In this document: piece by piece, positions 39,301 through 51,880 of the stretch | How the letters are laid out: the number at the start of each line of letters is the position of its first letter | Numbering within the stretch: position 1 is the first letter of the stretch | Position numbers and translations under genes: made by a program | Source of the DNA: Lucifuga dentata | Lineage: Eukaryota > Chordata > Actinopteri > Ophidiiformes > Bythitidae | Reading direction: 5' to 3' | DNA length: 64,000 bases | NCBI GenBank assembly: GCA_014773175.1 | Contig: VXCM01003434.1 | Coordinates: 30,088 to 94,087, forward strand | The notes under the pieces: model-generated | Told to the model about the DNA's origin: nothing | What the model saw: the letters and a program-made list of their open reading frames with translations, nothing else | Database searches by the model: none

Positions 39301-42300
39301 ATGTGTCTGTAAAAGGTCGGGTCAGATAAAGAAGTCTCCACCAGCATCGTGTTGGAGTACAGCTGCTCCAGACCTCCAGGCTGCAGCATCAGCCGCCATG
39401 GAAACCAGACACAAACAGAGAAACATTTCTAACTACCGTATATACTCCAGTATCAGCCGAGTTTTTATTACCAAACTTCACAAAGTAAATCGGGGGTCGG
39501 CTTATACAGGAGAAATTCAGATTTGATCCCAGAGAAGGAAATTTCCAGGTGTGGAAATACTACCATTACCACTACCTATAGAAATAGTTTAAATCATACC
39601 TTAGAATGAGATATTTCCTGACTAAACATCTTATCCAGCACATTTTGCAGCAGCCAGTAAGCTCTGCTGTGATTGGTCAAAGAGAAAAGAATGAGCCAAT
39701 CAGAGACAACCTTATAAAAGTGCTGTTTCATATACCGGTACGATACCCATTACACAGAACAGGACTAGAACGAACCGTTTGGCGATTCAGACGAGGAAGA
39801 GGAGTCCAGAAAAGTAAATGTCAGCTAATGTCAGTTACGGTAATCAGCTGCTGAAATAAACATCATGTTTACGGTACGTGGATTATTTTCAGAAAATCAG
39901 AGGAATGCTATGACAATACCCAGAAAAACAGGTAATTNACGGTACGTGGATTATTTTCAGAAAATCAGAGGAATGCTATGACAATACCCAGAAAAACAGG
40001 TAATTGGCTAAACAGATAAATTGATGGAACAACATCAGGGGGTCGGCTTATATGCGGGTTTCTTTAAAAATCAAAATTTGCAGGTCAAAATCAGGGGGTC
40101 GGCTTATCAAATATATACGGTAAATCAGTACCCCAAACTTTAACTCTGCTGTCTCAAGTCGCTTTTGCAATTTTGCTTTTTGTTTATCTTCTGGCTTTCA
40201 TTTTTCTTAAAAAGTTCCACTGAACTAGACTAGGACAAATTTTGACTTGTTGAAATTTGGAAGAAAATGGAAATGGAAGGAAAAAAATAAATAGATGATT
40301 GATTCTAAAAAAAAAAAAAAAAAAAAAAAAGGAAGACAGAAAAGAGTCAATTTTTCTACACTTGCCATTGACTGAGCCCTTCATGTTTGCTCTGATAACA
40401 ACAAATAAAGTCTAAAAAAAAAAAACAACAGAGTTTTTGCCAACAATTGTGACAAAATGTTAAAAACAAGCACTGGAAGTTTGTTTCCTGCTTGGAGGCT
40501 TTTCTCAGACGTTTTAATCTTACCTCACTGTTGAAATGGTTCTTGACTCTTTATTGACGAATGTTACCGTACCTTGACGAGAATGGTCCTGCGCACAGCG
40601 TCAGACGCCACAGATGAAGTGCCTTTCACAGAGATAGGAATCTCTCCGAGGACCAGGGGCCTGATGGGAATGACGATGGAAACACCGCTCTGGCTCCCCA
40701 CGGACACTTTGCGTGTACTGGCCGTGAATGAATCCTCAATGCCAGAGGAGATGAACTCAAAGGTATCACTCTCAGCAACAATGACTATGACCTGCAACAA
40801 AGAGAGGAAGAGGAACACACCTAGATCACATGAGACAGTGCTTTGGAAGGACAAAGGAGGAAAGAAATAAGAGGAGGGTTTTGTTTGTAGTACTCAGACT
40901 TCCCAACAGCAAAATCTTTCAGCAAACATTTTTCTGAGGGTTTCCAGAGAAGGACCATACCACTCATTTTACATGTTTGAGCCTAATATATTCACTTTTC
41001 ACACATGTAACGTTAGTGACAATCATTTCCCAAAGCATACTACTGGAACGGTGAATTAAAAATGTTTTTCCTACCTTCCAGACCTCCATTGGTTTCAGTT
41101 CATTCTGCTATTAAAATCAACTTGTTGATACTTGAAACGTTCTTGGGATAGATAATCCATCATCATCATTGTTTTTAGAAGTTATGTAATTTTAGCGTTT
41201 AAGCGCAATAAAAAGTGTGGACTGAATGTATGCCTCCACCGGGGAATATAGTCCCAAAAGAAGACCTGTGTTTATGGAAAAATTTAAAGGACCGTGACTT
41301 CATAAGGCTGTGTAACTATTAGCAGGAGAAACATGGATTTTTAAGGTGGGTGTATCACTTGAATATTTGATTTTGAAAGATTAAGAGATTTAGCAAAATA
41401 TCAGGAAAGCTGAAATACGGTTTTATCCTTTGGGAAATGATTGTCAGTAACGTAACATGTACGAAAATTGAATATATTAGACTCAAAAATGCAAAATGGG
41501 TGGTATGGTCCTTTAAGAAGCTTTTTTAAAGCATATAGGTTGAAACATTAAAGGTTAAAGATAACAAAGGACATTTGGTATTGTCATCTCCTCAGGCGAG
41601 AATGGAGACAGAAAAGATACTAAAACCATATTAGATTAATGCAACCTGATGCCAAAATAATTCCCATGATGCCGTGAGCCATGGCCAGACTCATCTCAGG
41701 CTGCGATCACATTTGCAGTTCTTACAGCAAAATTTTGGAGCAAAATCAATTAATTTTGATGTAATACACGTGAATAGTGGATTGGCTTGCAGGGGGCAAA
41801 CTAAATTCGCACAGTAGCAAAATATAAAATCTGCGCAATGCTTCTGCATCGATAAATCCACGCGATGCTTTTGAGTAGAGTTCAACTTTGGTGAACTTTG
41901 ACACCCAAATTTGCGTGGCTTCCCAATCACAAGCTGTCTTGATACTGCTGACCTTTGACCCAACGTAGAAAACTATAGACCAAAATGGAGGAAGCATCAT
42001 GTTATTCATCCGACTTTGTACAACCTGCTCTGTCAAAATAAAAACTTCTCCTCAAAAAAGATGCAGCATGTTTACTGCCAGTCCTGAGACAAGAGTGGAT
42101 GGTAGAAATATGTGACTTTTGTCAATTTATTGTCTGGTTAGACACCAAGCTGGCTAGTTTTCTTGTAGTTAGCTAACTGGCAAGCTAGCTGTGGCATGTC
42201 ATTAATTAGCTAGCATGCTAGCTGGCGACTTCTCTCATTTTTGAGTCTGATGCTGTGTTACTGGACCCACAAGACATCACTATGTCACCAAGCATCCAAA

Positions 42301-43510
42301 ACTGCAAATTTACAAGGATGCAAATATTTGGCAAGGATGCGCAAATTAAGTCTGCGATGCATATTTCTAGGGTGACCGCGGCCTCAGAGTGACAAATATC
42401 ACAATATCGATTTAAATCAGTCATATTTCTATTTAGTATTCACAGAGATCCAAGATACCTTCAACTTTTTGCGTTCACAATGACCAGTTTCATCCCTTAA
42501 AAGAGATGGATTAACATCAAGCCAGTGCGCTGTCCTTTGTACAACACAAAACCTGATGCACTGAATATTTGTGTTCACGACACAGAAAATCTGATTCAGA
42601 ATTCACAGCAGGTTTGATTGTTCTCACCTGCCGCCGTTTGTTCTGTCACTGAATCGATTTGGTATGGTTTCATCTTATAATTACAGTTTCTCTGTCTGTG
42701 GCACCAACATCTGTAGAACCCAGCAAGCTGATATTCAGCAGGTTTGTTGCTCAGGACCAAAGGACATGCAGCGTCACGTGTGAAGTTGTTTGGATGAGCA
42801 GTTCTCTAATTGAGCTGTGCTGGTAAAAAGTAGTCCATGCGGCAGGATACACTCCGGGCGTGGCAGCATACGCTCCATATGTTTAGCGGATTTGAAAAAA
42901 TAACAGGAAAACTAAAATAGAGTTTTACGTTTTGGAAATTGGTTGTCGATAACGTAACATGTATGTGGGTTGTATATTTTGCACTCAAACACGTAGTCTT
43001 AATTTTATACTAAATGTACCCGTTTCTGCTATGTTCTGATTGGGCAACCAGGCTGAATAAAGTTTGCTGATGATGTTTGATGTTGTGGAATAAGCGCTTA
43101 TCTCTGAGCTGTGTGAGGTGCAGGGTGAGCCACTGACCTGCAGGGCCTCTGACAGGTAGTTATACAGGTAAATGTCCATGAGCAGCTCCTCTCCTAGGGT
43201 GATGAAGGGTGGCAGGTTCAAGGACAGGAAGAACTCCTGGAAAACTGTGAGCTGGAAACACAGTCACATGGAAACGTTATGAAGTTTAAGCGGAACCTCA
43301 AAACTGCATTAACAGTACAGTACTTCAGTACTTAGTTACTTCCCACCTTTGGCTAATAACCTGCAACCGATTCAGTGTTCACATAAATGTTCGTACCAGT
43401 ACTTACGAACTACTAACAGTAACACAACAACTACTACTAATGCAAAGTATCATTTTAGTTGTACAGCGAGCTGCTGTTCACCGTTACTGCAAATAATAAC
43501 TCAACTTGTT

Positions 43511-43546
<36 letters not shown>

Positions 43547-44118
43547 NTACCACCCATTTTACATGTTTGAGCCTAATATATTCAATTTTCATACATGTTA
43601 CGTTACTGACAATGATTTCCAAAAGAATAAAACCGTATTTCAGCTTTCCTGATATTTTACAAAATCTCTTAATCTTTCAAAATCACCTTAAAAATCCATG
43701 TTTCTCCTGCTAATAGTTACACAGTCTTATGAAGTCACAGTCATTTAAATTTTTCCATAAACACAGGTCTTCTTTTGGGACTATATTCCCCGGTGGAGGC
43801 ATACATTCACTCCACACTTTTTATTGAGCTTAAACACTAAAATTACATAACTTCTAAAAAAAACCTGAATACACGTCTTGTTGGTGATGATGGATTACCT
43901 ATCCCAAGAACGTTTCAAGTATCAACAAGTTGATTTTAGTAAGAGAATGAACTGAAACCAATGGAGGTCTGGAAGGTAGGAAGAACATTTTTAATTCACC
44001 GTTCCAGTAGTATGCTTTGGGAAATGACTGTCAATAACGTTACGTGTATGAAAAGTGAATATATTAGGCTCAAACATGTAAAATGGGTGGTATGGTCCTT
44101 TCAGGCGTCAAAGATTTT

Positions 44119-44160
<42 letters not shown>

Positions 44161-47100
44161 AAACCTTTGCAGGCATCGGAACGAGGCCGAGTCCACGTGT
44201 CTTAGACATGACGAAGGCGGTGGCACACCAGGTTGTGATGCTGTCTGGAACAGTCACGGTCATCTCCGCTGTGGTTGAAGCTCTGGCCAAAAACATTTAA
44301 AAAAAACAAACAAAAAAAACAAAAACAAAAAAAACACTTTTTCTATAAAACATAATTAAAATTACAAAAACTGTGTAAAGTGTAGACAATGCAGTGTCAC
44401 TGGAATAATCAAACTTTTACAATCTAATTAATGTGCCACAGAATAATTCTATTTCATTATTCTCAATATTCTCTCTTTAAACAATTAAATGAATACATTC
44501 TGAATTGGGTTTAATATTACAATAAATACAATAACAAAAATATAATAAAAAGCCTGTAAAGTAAATGAGGTCAGCCATCATTTTAAGCCCATCAGACCAT
44601 TTCTAAGCTCAAATTTTAATACATCAAACTAAAGTCTAACTAAACTTTTTATTTATGGACTTTTTGACGTTAAAAATGCCTCAGTCTCAATTCATATCAA
44701 AAGGATTTAAGGTACATCAGCTTCAGAGTTTAGGGCTGTCACATCATTATCATTCATAATATCAGTATAACTGTTCAAAATGTTGACACATTTTTAATAT
44801 AACTTAAAAAATTGTATTTAAAAAATTTTATAAAATTTTCTTATAACATGCTCAAGAAGAAGAAACGAAACAAACGTGTCTGAAAGTAGCAGGTCAGCGT
44901 CTGATAAATTGTTCCTAAAAAGGAGCTACTAGCTAGCTAGTTTGAAATGTTCAGCCACAAGACTAATTGGCTAAAAGCTAAAGGTGGAAATGCAACAAAT
45001 AAAGTTTTCCACCTGAAGCAAAAACACCTGGTGAATACCAAGAAATGACAAGTCGTGAGGAGAGCCAATCAGCTGATTAGAGACACAAAACAAGCACAAA
45101 CACAAACTGAGTCTTGACTCAGTTAAGCATAGCTGGAGCATTAGCTAGCTCTACTTCCTGTGAAGAAAAAGCTAACGGCGGAGTGACGTTAGAGAAGCGG
45201 TGACTTTTTTTTAAATTTCACAAAGTTTGGCACCAGTCCAAACAGTACAAAAAGAAGCTATGAGAGACTTAAAAAAAAAAAAAACTCACGATACAACAAT
45301 GGTGTGTGTGTGTGTGTGTGTGTGTATTTATCTAACAGGGTAGACCTGCATAGACATTTAACACTGGGCTTCCTGAGTGTGACAGAGGAACTGTTTGCTG
45401 TGATTGTGATGGGTTGATTGAGGACAGGTGTGTCTGTTTGTTGGACAGGTGTGTCTGGGTGTTAGACAGGTGTGTCTGTTTGTTGGACAGGTGTGTCTGG
45501 GTGTTGGACAGGTGTGTCTGGGTGTTGCCTCCACTCTGGTCTATTGCTGAGTTTCAGTTACAGTGGGAAGTTGGAATTTTCCAGTCGAAATTTCCGACTT
45601 CCGACCCCAAACCGTTCCAGCCAAATGTCAAGTAAAAATCACGGCTGAGCACCAATAAATACTGTAAGATTAAATAAACTTAGTAATAAATACTAACTAA
45701 AGTAAAGTTAGACTACAGGACTGTCTGGTTGTGTTGTTTTACAATGATATTAATCACAGTATTAAACATTTGTGCGGAGAAGTAATATTCTGAAATTATT
45801 TACCTTACGTATCAATGCAAACAATTATACACTATAGATAGTTACCATGGAGATATATTTTGACCTTTTTATTTCAATTTCACATCAGAAAAAATACTTT
45901 ATTCGCCTGTTAGCTGATCACTTATATTCACAAAGCTCACCTCCACGGGCGCCGACTCGTGAAGTTGGGGTACATTATGCTGCATTCAAGTTATCTCGGA
46001 AATTGGATTTTTCAGACCTCCTACTTGGAAAATGTGTTGGAACAGCATTTGAAGTGGACTGGGAAACTCCGACAAAAATTATCTACCCCGACTTCACGAG
46101 TATGACATCATTCAACATGGCGGCTCCCATGGTATAAATAATATAAATTGACTTTTATATGTCAAGATCAGAACTTATCAGGCAAGCCTTGTACAGTACT
46201 GTAAATTTTACCAAAGTAACACAAAAGAATGTCAACAATTTCTTGGCAAGAAACTGTTATAGACTGTAGATTTTCTTTGCTGCTTTTGCTACAAATTTAG
46301 TCATTTTGATTGTAACGAATAGCAAAGATCCTTCACCCCATGTCTATCGTGTTCCACAGCCAGGTTTCTGGGAAGATCCAGCGCTCCCGTGGCTCCTGGT
46401 TGGCTGTGTCCGTTTGCAGAACAGCTTCACTGTCTTGGATTTCGACTAATTCCAGGATTGTGGGGAAGATAAAGATTCACTTGAATAAGCAACAGCCAGG
46501 AAAACAGCAGCAGAACTGTGAAAAATTAGCTTGATTTTTTTTTTTAAACTTACGTAGTATTTCCGGTTCATAGTAGCTCTTGTGTAAATTTGCATCAGTC
46601 AGCACCACGAGGTCACACGTCTGCACAAAGACATGGAAAATATGAAAAACACGTTTCTCCTCATATTTGGCTGGAGTTCTGGTTACGGCCTAGTCCACAC
46701 TAATATGGATATTTTCCCCCACGTTTAAAAAAAAAAAAAAAATTTATGTCTATACAAGCATCGTTTTACAAAATATCTCTGTCTACGCGAGAACGCTAAA
46801 ACGGCTAAAAACGCATGCCAGCGGCGATAAAGTCTGACCGCCATTTCTGTCGGACTTTAACCAGCGGACGCCATGGACCAGTAATATTGGGCGCAGCAGC
46901 TGCAGACGCCGTTGTCTGCCGGTAAAGTGGTGCAGCAATGCCAAGTTCACTTGTAAAATGTGACTGGTATTGCTAACCAAACGTAAAGAAACTGCTACAC
47001 GGTCACCGCCATTTTTGTTGTTGTTATTGTTTCTGGCACATGCTCATTACACAAAGCAACAGTTAGCATGCGCGAGTTTAGTTCTGACATCATCATTTTC

Positions 47101-50100
47101 CAAACGCTCCGTTTTACACGTCCACACAGATACACAGAAAACGGAGTTTTTGGAAATCTGCACTTTAGAAGCCATTTTAAAAAATCTCTGTTTTAGTGGC
47201 CTAAAACACCGTTTACATGTGGATGAGAGGCCATAATGCAGAGGAAAATATGCGTTTTGTAAAATATCCGTATTAGTGTGGACAGGGCCTATATTAAATT
47301 AATGTGTATTTCCATTTTTAAGATGTTTTTCCACTAATCTGGGTTTGGACGATGCATTTCATCCTTCCAACGAGCTGATTTGTATTGGAAACAGGTTGAA
47401 ATCATCATAATTATTAAAAATATGAATTTCAGGGAAACAAATTATTAGTAAGATGGAGATTTTTGCAGTGTAACCCAGTCTTTAGGGACAAGAGTAAATA
47501 ATTTGTCAAAACCAAATTTTGATTAATTTGAGACAGGTTCAAGCAAAGTGTCAAGTGATAAGACAAGCTGAAGTCAATCACAAGTCATTTGAGACTTTAA
47601 TAAGAAGCTTATTTGCATTTTTGTTTCATCTGTCTTTTCATTTTTCTGTTAGTTGAAGCATAATCTGAGCTCCTTACAGTAAACTAAAAAAGTGTTTTCT
47701 AGCGGGCATAAATCCACGTTTGCATGTGTGAAGACATAAAATCTGGGTGACAATTGTCCTGAAGTGTTTTTGGTATTTGGTACTCTGGGTATTTTCAGCG
47801 AAGAGGAAGTTTCACACGAGGAAAGGCCTAACCTTGAAGACAGAGTACGGATCTCCCATTGTGTGAGAATGAGCTTCCTCCTCAGAATCGCTGTACTTCG
47901 AAATCTTCTTTTGCACCTGTAAACAAACACCAGTACCCTCAGAGAGCACTGATACAGCCAACAAAGACCAAGACAACAGCCTGTGGATAAATATAGGGCA
48001 GGCTTTGTTATAGAAGCTGATGTGGTGTTACTGAGCTGGAGCAGCAGATTGAGTTTCATACCTGCAGGAGACACCAGAGATATTATAACAGCAAAGCTCA
48101 TTTTATGTAAGGAGTGCATAGGAGTTCAGAAATATTAAACCGTAGAGGTTTCTCTTCATCACAGGACGGATGATTGGAAACAGTGAATGCGTCAGGAAGA
48201 GAAGCCCCGTTAAAGCGGTGAAGTTTTAAAACAGCCACGACCCGTACATGGATTATTTTCAGAAAATCACAAGAATACTATGACAATACTCAGGAAAACA
48301 GGTAATTTGCTAAACTAATAAATTGAAAGAACAACATCAGGAGGTCGGCTGAAGGAATTCCAAAACTCCGTATCGCTGAATGTTCCAGCACATAGACAGA
48401 GCCGCATCGACTCTGGTACAGGATAATTACTGAAAACGTAATGGGTGAGATTATTAAAAAAAAAAAACAAAACATCATAATTATACAGCTAAATATGCTA
48501 AATAAGCACTGTGATAATTAAAGCACATTTGTAAAGCTTTCCTTACCTTCATCAATGCATCACTGGCGATTCAGAAGGGGAAGAGGAGTCGGAAAACTTA
48601 ATGTCAGCTAATGTTAGTTATGTAATCAGCTGTTTACCGGTACAGTATGTGGATTATTTTCAGAAAATCATAGGAATTCTATGACAATACCCAGAAAAAA
48701 AGGTAATTTGCTAAACAAATAAATTGATGGAGCAACTTTGCGGGATCGGCTTATATGCGGGTTTCTGCAGGTCAAAATTGGGGGGTCGGCTTATAGTCGA
48801 GTGTATACGGTAGTTAGCGATAATTCTGTTTGTGACATCTGTCTGACAATGATACGTTGGATGACCATTTCTCTAAATGCTGTTTCTTCAGTCAAATCAA
48901 TGAAAAGAGTGGTGTGGTGGGGCTGTGGATTTGTTCTCACCGTCTCCTTGGTGAGGTCGTTGTCTGAGTCGGTTGAACGCGTGGCTTTGTCGACCACAAG
49001 AAGCCACACCACAGAGTCAGACTCCTCCACCGAGATCTTCAGAGAAACCTCCTCAGCTGGCTTCTTCATGGCCTCACTCCAGCTCAGAGACACCTACCCA
49101 GGTGGATAGAGTAGCCAGAAATTTTACTCAAGTAAAAGTATTGTTACCTTATGATAATAGGAACTCAAGTATAAGTAAAAGTAGTCACCAAAATAATGAC
49201 TTGAGTGAGAGTAATAAAGTATCTATAAAAAGATTACTTGAGTAGTGAGTAACTTTGATCAAGCTTATTCTTTAGAATAATCAACAAGCTATAAAGTGCT
49301 CGTCTGAGGGGAAAAAAATGCAAAGTAGCCACATGTAGCTTCTAATACAATCCAAATCATATCATATAAAGAAACAGTAGACAGTAATAAATCAGATATT
49401 TACCACATAACAAATCATGACAATTCTGGCCTGGCCCCAAGACAGTTAGCTAGGTTAGCTTCATGAATTTACTCACAATAGAACAGGAAAACTTGAGTTA
49501 GCATTAGCAGCAGCAGCTAGTTAAGTAGCTAAAGTTGCAGCTTACCGCCACATGTTTCCTCAAGTTCCATGTTGATTCTTAGAAGCTGAAATGTCACATT
49601 TTTAACAGACGAAGACGCAACACATTATGTAGCTGTTGATTTTAGTAGACTTTGGGGCCGGGGGTGAATATGGCCAGATGAAAATGCCAATGATTCCAGG
49701 AACGAATAACTCCGTAATTGTACGATATTTCTCCGCACCAGCCTTTCTCTTTTTAGAATCTGTTTTTTGTCTAAATGCCAAGAAAATAATCAAAGAAAAA
49801 AATCGTGTTTGCTTAGTTTAAGTTAATTTTAATTCATATTATATTACTGTATATGCAAATGCACTGGCCGGCCCACCTATCAAGCCCTGTCAACCCATCG
49901 TTGTCATGGAGATGACGAGATGAATGTGATTGGACCAAAGCTCTCGCACACACACACAGTGGAGCAGTCACTTTCACTTTCTCTGCTGCAGTGGAGAAAG
50001 TGGAGAATTTTGACTTGTTGCATCGGAGCGATGTCTCGCAATTAATAGAAAAGTAACGCAAAGAGTGCGACCAAATGTAACGGAGTAAAAGTATATGTTT

Positions 50101-51608
50101 TCCTTCATAAATATGCTCAAGTATAAGTTAAAAGTATCCTGCAATAAAACTACTCAGTAAAGTACAATTTTGTGAAAAAAAGTTACTTAAGTAAATGTAA
50201 CGGAGTAAATGGAACACGTTACTACACACATCTGCACCTACCAATTACAGGCCAGGTACTTACACTCTCATATACCTTCAACAAATAGCATTACAGCCCA
50301 TCATATCACCATACACCATCATTTCAAATATCCATCCATCCATCCATTTTCTAAACCCGTTTGTCCTGTTGAGGGTCACGGGGGGCTGGAGCCTATCCCA
50401 GCGGTCATAGGGTGAGAGGCGATCTATCATCCTGGATAGATCGCCAGTCTATTGCAGGCTGATACAGAGACAGACAAACACATTCACACTCTCATTCACA
50501 CCTACGGGCAATTTAGAGTTCCCAATTCACCTGACACGCATGTCTTTGGAGGTGGGAGGAAGCCGGAGCACCCGGAGGGAACCCATGCGGGCACGGGGAG
50601 AACATGCAAACTCCACACAGAAAGGCCCTGCCCCATCCTGTCAAATATATCATAGTCTATTATATTATCATTTATCATCCATCATACCATCATACTGTAT
50701 GGTCATATTACATCACAATCCATCATACTGTCATAAAAATGTATGTCTCAGCCAGGGAATATAGTCCCAGGAGAAAATGGCTTTCCTCAAGTTCCTCAAG
50801 TGAGAAATTAAAAGAACTGACCCTTCTACATTTGTAAGTGTTGGCAGGTGAAACACATAATTTTAAGGTGAGTATATCACCTGGACATTTGATTTTTGAA
50901 AGATTAGAGATTTGGCAAAATACCATGAAACCTAAAATACGGTTTTATGTTTTGGAAATTGGTTGTCAGTAACATAACATGTATGTGGATAGTATTTATT
51001 GGGCTTAAACTTGCAAAATCACCAGTTTGGTCCTTTAAAAAAACAAAGCCCAAAACAGACCTAAAGGGAGAGCAAATATTTCACTGACATTCATAAGAGT
51101 ATTAGTCTAAAATTGACTAATCCAGCTTTAATTAAATTAAAAAAAAAACAAAACAAACTGCAGATACGCACCGAGTTTTGTAAAATTTGGGTCATGGGCA
51201 GCTGTATGACATCATTGACGATTTCTCCATCGGGGAGTACGCAGTAGACGATGATGCAGGCCCATGGAGCCCAATCTGCATGTGGCTCTAGAATTATCCA
51301 TGGAGATTCGGATTGGCCACTGGCAACAATCTCACCTCTGGATATCACCTTTAAACACACAAACACAAAAAACAAAAAAACAAAAAAACACACACATTAG
51401 ACCAGGCATGGGCAACTGGTGGTTGGGGGGCCAGATATGGCCCACACCTTTAACCTATCAGGCCCTTGGATGGTTTCTCAGTCAATAAAAATTAAAATTA
51501 TAAAATTGTTTTCCTTTGTTATTACTACTACTACGCATCAACAGAGGGCTCTCACTCATTGATGAAGCTGCCTTATGAGACACATTCCTGTTAGCTCCTG
51601 TGTTGGCC

Positions 51609-51667
<59 letters not shown>

Positions 51668-51849
51668 CATATATATGTCATTGTATATGTTGTTGCTAAG
51701 TCAGGTAAAAGAGGAAGAACGAAAACATGGGCAAAAGCTAATTAAAAATATTAATTGGTTTTTCGTCGTGAACTCCAATGCAGCAAAATACACTCATCAA
51801 TCTATTACAGATTTAAAACACAGATTTGAAAATGTGTTGTTCAGTAAAC

Positions 51850-51880
<31 letters not shown>

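Noticed and set aside
40574..40870. 98-residue plus-strand frame
   Set aside because: Antisense shadow of CD109 exon 40573-40791.
48738..49245. Plus-strand frames over 48738-49109 and 48973-49245
   Set aside because: Antisense to the CD109 exon 48941-49093 and extending into a DNA element.
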